Below the pieces are notes generated by a model. It was given only the letters and a program-made list of their open reading frames with translations, searched no databases and was not told where the DNA came from. Source: Haloglomus litoreum (GTDB taxonomy: Archaea > Halobacteriota > Halobacteria > Halobacteriales > Haloarculaceae). Taken from it: a DNA stretch of 64,000 bases. Positions 9,606 through 17,647 of the stretch are shown here, piece after piece. Each line of letters begins with the position of its first letter. Position 1 is the stretch's first letter. The stretch is from positions 1,798,001 through 1,862,000 of the forward strand of contig NZ_CP119988.1 in the NCBI RefSeq assembly GCF_029338515.1, read 5' to 3'. The position numbers were made by a program, and so were the translations under genes.

Positions 9606-9821
9606 ATGGACTACACCCGGCCGCTCGGCGTCCTCGTCGCGCTCGGCGTCGCACTCGGTGTCGTCGGTTCGCTGGTCTCGCTCGTCACCGGCTCGCTCGG
9701 CGGCTTCCGGACGGCCGCCGCGGTCGTCACCATCGCGCTCGTCGTCGTCAGCGTCGCCGCCATGGTCGTCGTCGGTACACGCGGCAGCGCGGAGTGGCTG
9801 GAGAACAGCGGCTACTGGTGA
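9606..9821 (+). CDS. Small two-helix membrane protein
   Basis: 71 residues (an ATG six bases upstream at 9600 is also possible). Two hydrophobic helices at about residues 8-28 and 35-57, joined by GSLGGFRT, then a short C-terminus ending ENSGYW. A TTTTTATT element at 9576-9583 is 23-30 nt upstream of 9606, fitting a leaderless transcript and this start. No recognisable function. It faces away from the DUF2064 gene. Confidence 0.72.
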   Translation: MDYTRPLGVLVALGVALGVVGSLVSLVTGSLGGFRTAAAVVTIALVVVSVAAMVVVGTRGSAEWLENSGYW

Positions 9822-9866
9822 ACCGGCACCCGAAGACACATCACGCCGGACGCCGGTGCCGGCAGT

Positions 9867-10355
9867 ATGCGCCTGTCAGCCCTCCTCCTCGTTCTGTCAC
9901 TCCTCCTCGCCGGTTGCGGCGGCTTCGTCGGTGACGCGCCGACGGACTCCCCCGCCCCGGCCGCCGAGGACGCGCCGACGGACTCCCCCGCCCCGGCCGC
10001 CGAGGACGTGCGGTACGGCATCGCTGTCGAGAACGAGTACGCGTCGAACCGGACCTTCACGGTCCAGGCACGCACGCCGTCCGGGTCGGTACTGCTGAAC
10101 CGGTCCCGGCAGCTCGTGGCCGGGGAACGGTGGCACGTCGCGAACGTCAGCGCTGCGGACTACGGGGAGGCCGAGTACGAACTGGCGGTGCTGGTGGATG
10201 GCGACCCGTCGTACGAGGGGAGCTTCAGCTTCCGGGAGTCCGAGCGGGTCACCCGCCGCACGGGCGCGACGCTCGTGGTCCTCGGTGAGAGCACCGGCGA
10301 GACTCACACGTGTGCCGGGAACGTGACCTGCTACCGCCAGCACGTCGAGGAGTGA
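9867..10355 (+). CDS. Secreted lipoprotein, hypothetical
   Basis: 162 residues. A signal sequence MRLSALLLVLSLLLAGC ends in a lipobox (LLAGC), so Cys17 is the predicted lipidated residue and the protein is anchored outside the membrane. Next comes a proline/alanine-rich linker built from a perfect 12-residue duplication (DAPTDSPAPAAE twice), then a beta-rich domain with several NxS/T sites (NRT, NRS, NVS, NVT). A cysteine pair near the C-terminus (THTCAGNVTCYR) may form a disulphide. Family unknown. Confidence 0.82.
   Translation: MRLSALLLVLSLLLAGCGGFVGDAPTDSPAPAAEDAPTDSPAPAAEDVRYGIAVENEYASNRTFTVQARTPSGSVLLNRSRQLVAGERWHVANVSAADYGEAEYELAVLVDGDPSYEGSFSFRESERVTRRTGATLVVLGESTGETHTCAGNVTCYRQHVEE
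9933..10004 (+). repeat. Perfect 36-bp tandem duplication inside the lipoprotein gene
   Basis: GACGCGCCGACGGACTCC... is repeated exactly at 9933-9968 and 9969-10004, keeping frame and doubling the DAPTDSPAPAAE linker. Zero mismatches over 36 bp indicates a recent or slippage-prone duplication. Confidence 0.95.
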
Positions 10356-10364
10356 ACCGCCGGG

Positions 10365-11327
10365 TCAGTCCGCACCGACGCGGTCGGCACCCTCGATGTG
10401 GACGAGCTCCTCGACCGGCGGCAGTTCGGCGTCCTTCGAGGTGATGATCTCGATGCGCCGCGAGAGCTTCTCGCTGGCGTACTCGACGAGCGGCGTGCTG
10501 TCGAAGTCCGTGTCGTACTGGTCGTCGTCGACGATGCCCGCGATGTGCGGGAGCAGCTCCTGCAGCGTCTCCTGGATGATGGCCTCGTCGACGTCGCCGT
10601 TCTCGACGTGCTGCTGGACCTTCTGCATCCCGAAGCCGACGTGCCGGCCCTCGTCGGAGCGGATGCGGGTGATGCCCTCGATGAGGCCGTCGAGCATGAC
10701 GCGCTCCTCGCCCTCGAACTGCTCGAACTCCGGGCCGGTATCCGAGTACTGGGCCTGGTAGCCGTAGTAGGCCGTCTGCGCGAGCACGGACTCGACGGCG
10801 AGGTGGTAGTGGCAGTAGGCGATGACGCGGTTCCGGGCCGTGTTCTCGCCGTCCTCCAGCAGCCTGTGCATCGCGGCCTCGGTCTTGTCGAACAGCTGCT
10901 CGTACGGCTCGTTGAAGAACTCCTCGGCGGTCGGCGGGAGCCGCTCGATGCCCCGGGCCTCGGCGACCGGGTCGATGACCTCGCGCCAGTAGCGGTCGAA
11001 GAAGACCGCGTGCTTGGCCTCCTCGTAGATCTGGCTGGAGACGAACATCTGGTCGTTGATGTCGTCCAGCGCGATGGCCAGCGGCGCGAGGTCCTCGGTG
11101 ACGGCCTCCTCGCCGGCGCCGAACTTCGCGATGGAGGAGCGGAAGCCCCGGAACTCCTCGTCGCTCCAGTCCGAGTCGAGGATGCGCTCGCGGTCCTGCT
11201 CCAGCAGTTCCGTCGGGATGTCCTCGTACGGGTCCCAGTGCCGGTAGACGGCGTTCTTGAAGTACCCGCCCGCGAAGGAGTCCGGGTCCAGGCGCATCGA
11301 CCGCTCGCTGTCCGCGTAGCGTGACAT
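10365..11327 (-). CDS. R2-like ligand-binding oxidase (R2lox) type ferritin-superfamily protein
   Basis: 320 residues, all-helical ferritin-like. Metal ligands are readable: Glu73 in GAGEEAVTED, Glu103 and His106 in YEEAKHAVFF, Glu179 in HLAVESVLA, Glu226 and His229 in SDEGRHVGFG. Tyr174 precedes Glu179 by five and Val76 follows Glu73 by three. These are the spacings of the Tyr-Val ether-link pair in R2lox (Val71/Tyr162 in the mycobacterial protein), which favours R2lox over a class I ribonucleotide reductase beta subunit. No large reductase subunit is nearby. R2lox proteins carry a Mn/Fe cofactor and bind a long-chain lipid; physiological role unknown. A GTATTTAATG element 59-68 nt upstream is the likely TATA box. 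Confidence 0.8.
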   Translation of the reverse strand: MSRYADSERSMRLDPDSFAGGYFKNAVYRHWDPYEDIPTELLEQDRERILDSDWSDEEFRGFRSSIAKFGAGEEAVTEDLAPLAIALDDINDQMFVSSQIYEEAKHAVFFDRYWREVIDPVAEARGIERLPPTAEEFFNEPYEQLFDKTEAAMHRLLEDGENTARNRVIAYCHYHLAVESVLAQTAYYGYQAQYSDTGPEFEQFEGEERVMLDGLIEGITRIRSDEGRHVGFGMQKVQQHVENGDVDEAIIQETLQELLPHIAGIVDDDQYDTDFDSTPLVEYASEKLSRRIEIITSKDAELPPVEELVHIEGADRVGAD

Positions 11328-11488
11328 GTCCTCACATGAACGGGCAGTACAGCTTCAAGTCTTCGCCGTGCAACCGGGCATCATTAAATACGGGGCGGTG
11401 ATTCACGGCTCCCGGACGACCTTCACGCAGCCGGGGCCGTCCCGGTCGTGGCCGGGGCCCCCGCCATTGCGGTTCCCGTGCGCGACGG

Positions 11489-11953
11489 TCAGTCCCCGGC
11501 CGCGGCGAGGTCCGCGAACGTCTCGCGGGCGTTCTCGACGGCCGTCTCGCGCTTCGCCGGGTAGGCCTCCACCTTCGCGCGGAGCGTGATGCCCTCCCCC
11601 AGCTCCGTGCGACCACCGAACGCCGCCTGCTTGTCCAGCGAGAGGAAGAACGCGCAGTTGTCGTCGACCCGGTCGTCGAGTTCGTCGAGCACCTGGTCCA
11701 TCGCGTCGGCCTCGGCCAGCACCGAGAGGACGTGCCGGACGTCGTCGGCCCGCTCCAGCCGCGTCGAGAACACGAGGATGCGGTCGCCGTTGAACCCCTC
11801 CGTCTCGGACCGTTCGAGTTCCGGCGGGTCCCGTGGGTCGTCGTCGCCACGCGACGGGAGGAAGTGGTCGAGCGCGTCCGCCACGCGGTGCTCGTCCTCG
11901 GTCGCGTAGCAGAAGGTCCGCAGTTCGACGTAGTGGAAGGGGACCGACGCCAT
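11489..11953 (-). CDS. RNA-binding protein of the COG1325 (exosome-associated) family
   Basis: 154 residues. It starts with FHYVELRTFCYATEDEHRVADAL, the typical first strand/helix of archaeal COG1325 proteins, and ends with the characteristic ITLRAKVEAYPAKRETAV segment. The family is predicted to be RNA-binding and is sometimes called an exosome subunit by genome context; direct function is not established. It is 10 nt downstream of the small SH3-like gene and probably in the same transcript. Confidence 0.85.
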   Translation of the reverse strand: MASVPFHYVELRTFCYATEDEHRVADALDHFLPSRGDDDPRDPPELERSETEGFNGDRILVFSTRLERADDVRHVLSVLAEADAMDQVLDELDDRVDDNCAFFLSLDKQAAFGGRTELGEGITLRAKVEAYPAKRETAVENARETFADLAAAGD

Positions 11954-11963
11954 CGGGCGCTCG

Positions 11964-12185
11964 TTACTCCGCCTCGTCTTCGTCCTCGGCGCCGCCGACC
12001 TCCTCGTCGGGCGCCGCCTCGATAGCGTCCTCGGAGATGCCGGCCTCCTGGCCGTCCTCGAACTGGATCATGTAGGTGGCGTCGCCGAACATCGTCTCGG
12101 AGACCTGCGAGACCTCCCCCACCTGACCGTCGTACTCGCTGTGTTCGTCGTGCAGCACGACCGTATCGCCCTTCTCGAAGCTCAT
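11964..12185 (-). CDS. Small SH3-like/KOW-type beta-barrel protein
   Basis: 73 residues from ATG 12185. The core (KGDTVVLHDEHSEYDGQVGEVSQV, then YMIQFEDGQEAGISEDAIE) has the alternating strand pattern of a small SH3-like barrel, followed by a very acidic tail. Such barrels bind nucleic acid or partner proteins; no function is assigned. It probably heads a two-gene operon with the COG1325 RNA-binding protein, which hints at an RNA-linked role (inference). Confidence 0.78.
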   Translation of the reverse strand: MSFEKGDTVVLHDEHSEYDGQVGEVSQVSETMFGDATYMIQFEDGQEAGISEDAIEAAPDEEVGGAEDEDEAE

Positions 12186-12456
12186 GCCAGCGAGTTCTCC
12201 ACGGCGGCGCAAAAACACGTTGGTTCGCACCGCAGCGCTCGTCTCCGACCACGGCCCCGTCGACTGTCACAGCCACCGCCCAGGGTGCGGCGGCAGCGGC
12301 CGTCCCGGGCCCATCGGGGACTGTCGAACGGTTTTTGCGACGGCCCGCCGTACGCGGGGCCATGCACGCTCTCGCTCGCCCTCTCCCGTGGTCCGCGACC
12401 GCGGGGCCACCACCAGCGTCGCCGCCGAGCCGGTCCGCCGACGCCGGGGTGGCCTG

Positions 12457-13014
12457 ATGGCACTCGACGACCTGTGGTACCTCGCCGACGAGGCCGACCA
12501 GCGCGCCGAACAGGCCTACCACCGGCTCCGCGAGCGCCACGAGGCCTTCCTCGAACGGGTCCGCGAGAAGCACGTCTCCCGCCGCCGATTCCGGACGCTC
12601 GCGGCGCGCATCCGCGAGACCGGTACCCCCTACGGCGCCCACACCATCGTCTACCGCCCCTCGGGTGAACTGTTGCTCGTCCGTCACGACACCGTCGATA
12701 TGTGGGTTCTCCCCGGCGGCGAGGTCGACCCCGGTGAATCACTCCGGGAGGCCGCCCGCCGTGAACTCGGCGAGGAGGCTGGTGTCGAGGCCGAGTACGA
12801 GGGCCTGGGTGTCCTCGGCCGCGTCGAGGTCAGTGCCGGCAGCTACGACACCTGGGGCGTCCTCCCCGTGTACGCCGCGCGGGCCCCGGACGACGCGACC
12901 CCCCGCGTCAGCGACCCGGACGGCGAAATCAGCGACGCCCGCTGGTTCGACCACCTCCCCGCGGACACCCGCGACCGCGACATCCTTCGCGAGTGGCGGC
13001 GTGAGCGGCTGTGA
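12457..13014 (+). CDS. Nudix hydrolase
   Basis: 185 residues. An N-terminal helical region (about 1-55, rich in Arg/Glu) precedes the Nudix domain with a full Nudix box GGEVDPGESLREAARRELGEEAGV in which every consensus position (G, E, REL, EE, G) is intact. The domain hydrolyses nucleoside diphosphates linked to another moiety, with Mg2+ held by the glutamates. The N-terminal helical extension is common in haloarchaeal Nudix proteins. Substrate not predictable. A CGGTTTTTGCG element lies about 120 nt upstream. Confidence 0.92.
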   Translation: MALDDLWYLADEADQRAEQAYHRLRERHEAFLERVREKHVSRRRFRTLAARIRETGTPYGAHTIVYRPSGELLLVRHDTVDMWVLPGGEVDPGESLREAARRELGEEAGVEAEYEGLGVLGRVEVSAGSYDTWGVLPVYAARAPDDATPRVSDPDGEISDARWFDHLPADTRDRDILREWRRERL

Positions 13015-13045
13015 AGAACGGAGCTGTGGCGTGCCGGCGGACCCT

Positions 13046-14704
13046 CTAGCTGCTCGCCGTCTCGGTCGGTGTGGGCGTCGCGGTGCTGGTCTCGGTCTCG
13101 GTGGACTCGCTGCCGGAGTCATCGCCCGAGGCACCGTTCGCGTCGTCGTTCGCGCTGTCGGCGCCGTCGGACTGCCCGCCGCTCTCGGTCTCGGTCTCGT
13201 CCTCGAACGTCTCGGTCAGCGTCACCGTCTCGTCCTCGTAGGTCACCTCGACCTCGACCTCCTCGGCGTCGCTGGGCACCGCGAACGTGACGTTGCCGTC
13301 GGCGTTCGTCAGGTACTCCGTGCCGTTGTACGCGACCGTCGCGTTCTCCACGGCGGTCCCGTTCTGGGAGACGTAGACCGTCGCGTTCTCGCCGGCGGAG
13401 ACGTTGCCGACGAACGCCGCGTCGAACGCGGCCGTCTCGTTGGCCGCCGCCTCATCGTCGCCGCGCTCGGCCTGGCCGTCGCCCTCGTCGTCCTCCATCT
13501 CCTCGTCGTCCTCGTCGACGCGGTTGATGGGGACGTCCGTGCCGGACTCGCTGGCGACCGGCTTGATGTTGTACGAGCCGGAGTTGCCCCGCTTGACGAC
13601 CGTGATGTCGTAGACGAAGTCGACCTCGCTGTCGGGGGCGACCTCGAAGTTCTCGTTGAGCTGGAGCCGCGAGGAGGGGAGCTTCACGTCGGCGCTGGAG
13701 CCGTCGGTCAGCGTCCCGTTCACGTCGCTCACGCTGATGAAGACCTTCGTGTAGTTGCCCGCCGGCACGTCGAAGGTCCGCAGCAGGGTGGCGTTGTCAC
13801 CCTTCAGCTCCGTCAGGTCGACGCTGCGGTCGTCGACGGCGTACGTCGTGTTCGAGCCGTTCGCCGCCGGCCCTCGCAGCGACACCTCATCGATGGTGAC
13901 GTTCAGGTGCTCGAAGTCGTCGATGGCGTTCTGCTGGTCGCTGACGTAGAAGTTCATCCGGCCCTGGTCGGCGGCGGACTCGTTACCGGCGGACTCGTTG
14001 CCCGTCGGCGTCGCCGTCGGGGTGGCCTCGTCGTCGTCGGACTCGCCGTCGGCGTCAGCGTCCTCGTCGTCCTCCATCTCCTCGTCGTCCTCGTCGACGC
14101 GGTTGATGGGGACGTCCGTGCCGGACTGGCCGGCGACCGGCTTGATGTTGTACGAGCCGGAGTTGCCCCGCTTGACGACGTTGATGTCGTAGACGAAGTC
14201 CACGGACTCGTTGTTACCGACCGTGAACTGCTGGTTGATGCGGAGCTTCTGGGAGGGGAGCTTCACGTCGGCGTTGGAGCCGTCGGTCAGCGTCCCGTTC
14301 ACGTCGCTCACGCTGATCCGAACCTGCGTGTAGGTCCCGTTCTCGACCTCGAACTTCTCGAGGAGCGTGGCGTTCTCGCCCTTGAGCTCGGTCAGGTCGG
14401 CCGTCCGATTGTCGACCTCGAAGGTCTGCCAGCCGCTCTCCTCGTCGTCCTCCATCTCCTCGTCTTCCGCGTCCGACTCGTTCCCGTCGGCCTTCTGGAA
14501 GGCGACCTCGTCGATGGTGACGTTCAGGTGCTCGAAGTCCTCGATGGCACCCGGCTGGTCGCTGAGATAGAAGTTGACCGTCCCGACCGCATCGCCCGAT
14601 GTGCCGTCGCTCGGCTCGCCACTCGAGCCGGGACCACCGAACGAGGAACATCCGGCGGTCACGAGCATGAGCGCGACGAGCACTGTCGCCATCTGCTGTT
14701 TCAT
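13046..14704 (-). CDS. Lipoprotein with two DUF4382 domains
   Basis: 552 residues. Signal and lipobox MLVTAGCSS (Cys19). First DUF4382 domain at about 42-215 (VNFYLSDQPGAIEDFEHLNV), second at about 250-415 (MNFYVSDQQNAIDDFEHLNV), each followed by an acidic run DEDDEEMEDDE. Then a carboxypeptidase-regulatory/Ig-like domain (about 435-510, NATVAYNGTEYLTNADGNV) and a Ser/Thr/Glu-rich tail. DUF4382 proteins are cell-surface lipoproteins of unknown role. The two domains are nearly identical at DNA level over long stretches (offset 579 bp), so the gene grew by internal duplication. A paralogue lies 165 bp upstream on the same strand. Confidence 0.9.
   Translation of the reverse strand: MKQQMATVLVALMLVTAGCSSFGGPGSSGEPSDGTSGDAVGTVNFYLSDQPGAIEDFEHLNVTIDEVAFQKADGNESDAEDEEMEDDEESGWQTFEVDNRTADLTELKGENATLLEKFEVENGTYTQVRISVSDVNGTLTDGSNADVKLPSQKLRINQQFTVGNNESVDFVYDINVVKRGNSGSYNIKPVAGQSGTDVPINRVDEDDEEMEDDEDADADGESDDDEATPTATPTGNESAGNESAADQGRMNFYVSDQQNAIDDFEHLNVTIDEVSLRGPAANGSNTTYAVDDRSVDLTELKGDNATLLRTFDVPAGNYTKVFISVSDVNGTLTDGSSADVKLPSSRLQLNENFEVAPDSEVDFVYDITVVKRGNSGSYNIKPVASESGTDVPINRVDEDDEEMEDDEGDGQAERGDDEAAANETAAFDAAFVGNVSAGENATVYVSQNGTAVENATVAYNGTEYLTNADGNVTFAVPSDAEEVEVEVTYEDETVTLTETFEDETETESGGQSDGADSANDDANGASGDDSGSESTETETSTATPTPTETASS
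13484..14345 (-). repeat. 579-bp-period intragenic duplication (two DUF4382 units)
   Basis: The blocks around 13484-13620 and 14063-14199 match almost base for base, including the acidic run and the stretch encoding NRVDEDDEEMEDDE; so do 13676-13742 and 14255-14321. The constant offset of 579 bp equals 193 codons, one domain plus linker. The matching blocks alternate with diverged ones, suggesting duplication followed by gene conversion. Confidence 0.85.
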
Positions 14705-14869
14705 TATATATCCGTCCGTAACTAAATCGTCTCATACTTAGAAGGCTTATGGCCGAAACTGCCCGGTATTCGGCCCGGAAGGCCCACTACTGCAGTATTT
14801 GCCGAAGAATGGGCGCCACGTCAACGCTCCTCGCCCCGCTGCGGACGGGCGGGCACGGGGGCTGGTGTG

Positions 14870-15835
14870 TCAGCTCGCCTCGGCGCCCGGGAACTTCCGG
14901 GTGAGTTCGACCTCGCCGTCCTCGTACTCGACCTCGATCTCCACCACCTCGGCATCGTCGGGCACGTCGAACATCACGGTCCCGTCGCCGCCGGTCCGGT
15001 ACTCCTCGCCGCCGATCTCGACGGTGGCTCCGGCGACCGGCTGGCCGCGCCGGGTCACCTTCACCGTCGCGGCCTCGCCGCGGTCGACGCTCCCGAGAAA
15101 TCGGGCGCTCACGCCCGACTCGCCGTCCTCGGCGACCTCCTTGATGCCGACGTCGGTGCCGGATTCGGCCACGACGGGCGTCAGGACGTACTTGCCGGAG
15201 TTGCCGGCCTTCACGACCGTCGCGTCGAAGACGAAGTCCAGGGATTCGTTGCTCCCGACCGTGAACCGCTTCTCGACCTGGAGCTTGCCCGACGGCAGCT
15301 TCACGCGGGTCGAGCTCCCGTCGTCGAGCGTCCCGTTCACGTCGCTCACGTACAGGAACACCCTGTCGTAGGTGCCGTCGGGGAGGCGCTGCTGACCGAC
15401 GACGGTCGCGTTCTCGCCCTGCAGTTCGGTCAGGTCGACCGTCGTGTCGTTGATGTCGTAGCTCTCCCAGCCTTCCGACTCGAGTTCGTCGTCCGCCTCG
15501 CGCTCGTCCTCGTGTTCGTCCGCTTCCTCTTCCTCGGCGTCGGTCTCGTTCGCGGATTCGTTGGCGTCCATCCCGTCGGCTGTCGAGCCGACGTCGTCCG
15601 ACGCGTTCACGCGGTGGTACGCGACCCTGTCGATGGTGACGTTCAGGTGCTCGAAGTCACCCATCGCGCCGGGCTGGTCGCTCACGTAGAGCGTGACCGT
15701 CCCGGAGCCGTCGGTCATCGCGGCGTCGCCGGGGCCGCTACCACCGCCGGCGCCACCGGGAACGCCACCGGTACAGCCCGCCAGCACCAGCATCGCAGCC
15801 GCGAGCATCGCAGCGACCGCGTTGTGTCCGAGCAT
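14870..15835 (-). CDS. Lipoprotein with one DUF4382 domain
   Basis: 321 residues. Lipobox LVLAGCTGG (Cys20) and a glycine-rich linker, then a DUF4382 domain at about 45-235 beginning VTLYVSDQPGAMGDFEHLNV and containing an acidic insert near 75-110. The C-terminal 80 residues form the same Ig/regulatory-like domain as in the downstream paralogue (ATVEIGGEEYRTGGDGTV). It lacks the second DUF4382 copy and the Thr-rich tail. Likely surface-anchored; role unknown. Same strand as the 13046-14704 gene, possibly an operon, though the AT-rich gap at 14705-14760 looks like a separate promoter. Confidence 0.88.
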   Translation of the reverse strand: MLGHNAVAAMLAAAMLVLAGCTGGVPGGAGGGSGPGDAAMTDGSGTVTLYVSDQPGAMGDFEHLNVTIDRVAYHRVNASDDVGSTADGMDANESANETDAEEEEADEHEDEREADDELESEGWESYDINDTTVDLTELQGENATVVGQQRLPDGTYDRVFLYVSDVNGTLDDGSSTRVKLPSGKLQVEKRFTVGSNESLDFVFDATVVKAGNSGKYVLTPVVAESGTDVGIKEVAEDGESGVSARFLGSVDRGEAATVKVTRRGQPVAGATVEIGGEEYRTGGDGTVMFDVPDDAEVVEIEVEYEDGEVELTRKFPGAEAS

Positions 15836-16006
15836 CGTACCCCCTCGTAGCGGGTTCGACCGGATAAGGGGGAACGCCCGTTCGTTCCGTTCCTATCGTC
15901 GCGCCGTCTTGCGATTGAACGGGGTGAACGGAGTGAACGACGCGCGTCGTCGACGTCGGCGCCGTCCTTCCGACACGGGTTTCACGCCCCGCTCCCGACA
16001 GCGGGT

Positions 16007-16933
16007 ATGTCCCTGCACGTGACGTTCCTCGGCACCGGTGGGGCGGTCCCCTCGGTCCGGCGGAACACGTCGGCGCTGCTGGTGCGCCGCGAGGGCGACC
16101 GTCTGCTGTTCGACTGCGGCGAGGGGACCCAGCGCCAGATGATGCGCTTCGGGACCGGGTTCGACGTCTCCCACCTCTTCGTCTCCCATATGCACGGGGA
16201 CCACACGCTCGGCATCCCCGGGCTGTTGCAGACCTGGGACTTCAACGACCGCGAGGCCGGCCTCGCCATCCACGTCCCGAACGGCGAGCGCCGGACGATG
16301 CGGAACCTCCTGAACGGGACCGGCACCGAACCGGGGTTCCCGGTCCGCATCAACGAGGTCGGCCCGGGCGACACCGCGCTCGACCGCGAGGAGTACGAGG
16401 TCCGCGCGTTCGAGACGGAGCACCGGACTCGCTCGGTCGGCTACGCCCTCGTCGAGGTCGACCGGAAGGGTCGGTTCGACCGCGAGCGCGCGGAGGAACT
16501 GGGCGTTCCGGTGGGGCCGAAGTTCTCCGAACTCCACGAGGGCAACGCCGTCGAACTGGAGGACGGAACCGTGGTCCGACCCGACCAGGTCGTCGGCGAC
16601 CCCCGCCCCGGACGCACCGTGGTCTACTCGGGCGATACGCGACCGACCGACGCGACCGAGGTGGTCGCCGAGGACGCCGACCTGCTGGTCCACGACGCCA
16701 CCTTCGCCGAGGCCGACGCCGACCGCGCGCCGCAGACGGGTCACTCGACGGCGGCCGAGGCCGCCGAGCTCGCGGCCCGGGCGGGCGCGAAGCGGCTCGC
16801 GCTCGTCCACATCTCCTCGCGCTACGCCGGCCGCTCGTCGGTCCTCGCCGAGGAGGCCCGCGCGACGTTCGGGGGAGCGGTACTGCTCCCGGACGACGGG
16901 GACGAACTCGAGGTCCCGTACCCGGACGGGTAG
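16007..16933 (+). CDS. rnz: Ribonuclease Z (tRNA 3' processing endonuclease)
   Basis: 308 residues, the short-form RNase Z length. Metallo-beta-lactamase motif SHMHGDHTLGIPGLLQTW, N-terminal FLGTGGAVPS, later DCGEGTQRQ, metal Asp in YSGDTRP, and C-terminal His in LVHISSRYA. Together these are diagnostic for RNase Z, which cleaves tRNA precursors just after the discriminator base, required here because the tRNA-Ser gene in this window does not encode CCA. Single gene. Confidence 0.95.
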   Translation: MSLHVTFLGTGGAVPSVRRNTSALLVRREGDRLLFDCGEGTQRQMMRFGTGFDVSHLFVSHMHGDHTLGIPGLLQTWDFNDREAGLAIHVPNGERRTMRNLLNGTGTEPGFPVRINEVGPGDTALDREEYEVRAFETEHRTRSVGYALVEVDRKGRFDRERAEELGVPVGPKFSELHEGNAVELEDGTVVRPDQVVGDPRPGRTVVYSGDTRPTDATEVVAEDADLLVHDATFAEADADRAPQTGHSTAAEAAELAARAGAKRLALVHISSRYAGRSSVLAEEARATFGGAVLLPDDGDELEVPYPDG

Positions 16934-17028
16934 CGCGACCCGGAGAGCCCGTTGCACGGACCACAGGCGCCGCACAAACGTCGCGCGCCGCCCGGAGACT
17001 CTTGTGCCAGCGCGGCGAAGCATCCGAC

Positions 17029-17448
17029 ATGTCCCAGGACTACGAGTGCCCGTTCTGTGAGATCGTCGGGGGCGAGGCGGCGGCGAGCGTCGTCGCCGAG
17101 ACCGACGAGACGCTCGCGTTCGTGGACCTCAATCCCGCGACCGAGGGCCACACGCTGGTCATCCCCAAAGAGCACGCTGCCGGGCTCGAGGGGCTGGACC
17201 CGGCGGTCGGCGGGCGACTGTTCGAGGAGGGGATGGCGATAGCGGCCGCGGCCCGCGAGGCGCTCGACCCCGACGGCATCAACTTCTTCCTGGCCGACGG
17301 GGTCGCTGCGGGCCAGGAGGTGTTCCACGTCCACCTGCACGTCGTTCCGCGGTACGAGGGCGACGACGTACAGTTCGTGGCCGAGCAGTCCCGGGCCGAC
17401 CGCGAGGAGCTGGATGCGGTCGCCGACCGACTTCGCGGGGCGCGGTGA
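17029..17448 (+). CDS. HIT family nucleotide hydrolase/transferase
   Basis: 139 residues from ATG 17029. Begins with CPFCEIVGGE and has the histidine triad VFHVHLHVVPRY near residue 105, where the middle His is the nucleophile. DLNPATEGHTLVIPKEH is the typical second block. HIT proteins hydrolyse purine phosphoramidates or dinucleoside polyphosphates. The stop is 2 nt from the convergent XRE regulator's stop, so the two share essentially no terminator space. Confidence 0.93.
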   Translation: MSQDYECPFCEIVGGEAAASVVAETDETLAFVDLNPATEGHTLVIPKEHAAGLEGLDPAVGGRLFEEGMAIAAAAREALDPDGINFFLADGVAAGQEVFHVHLHVVPRYEGDDVQFVAEQSRADREELDAVADRLRGAR

Positions 17449-17449
17449 G

Positions 17450-17647
17450 CTACCCCTCCAGCCAGAACAGCTCCTCGACGGGGCAGTCGAAGTGGTTCGC
17501 GAGCTTCAGCGCCAGCTCGAGCGACGGGTCGTAGCGCTCCCGTTCGATGGCGTTGATGGTCTGGCGCGTGACCCCCACGGCCTCGGCCAGGCCGCCCTGG
17601 CTCAGCCCCTCGTGCTCGCGGTGTTCGCGGAGGCTCGACTCCATCAT
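17450..17647 (-). CDS. XRE/Cro-C1 family transcriptional regulator
   Basis: 65 residues from ATG 17647. The whole protein is one helix-turn-helix domain (LSQGGLAEAVGVTRQTINAIE) ending VEELFWLEG, the compact YozG-like type. Its ATG overlaps the stop of the upstream membrane gene (ATGA), so the two are coupled. Small XRE regulators paired with a DUF2178 membrane protein recur in archaea and bacteria and are presumed autoregulatory. The operon promoter has GTGTAAA direct repeats (18063-18088) that are a good candidate site. Confidence 0.92.
   Translation of the reverse strand: MMESSLREHREHEGLSQGGLAEAVGVTRQTINAIERERYDPSLELALKLANHFDCPVEELFWLEG

Noticed and set aside
9897-10343. Minus-strand open frame antisense to the lipoprotein
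   Set aside because: The plus strand has a clean lipobox and in-frame 12-residue duplication, so the minus frame is a shadow.
12665-14725. Long plus-strand open frame across the DUF4382 gene
   Set aside because: Antisense shadow of an acidic, repeat-rich gene; composition (Val/Leu/Arg/Gly) is typical of such shadows and the minus frame has a lipobox and two domains.
15893-17023. Minus-strand open frame across rnz
   Set aside because: Shadow; RNase Z motifs are on the plus strand.
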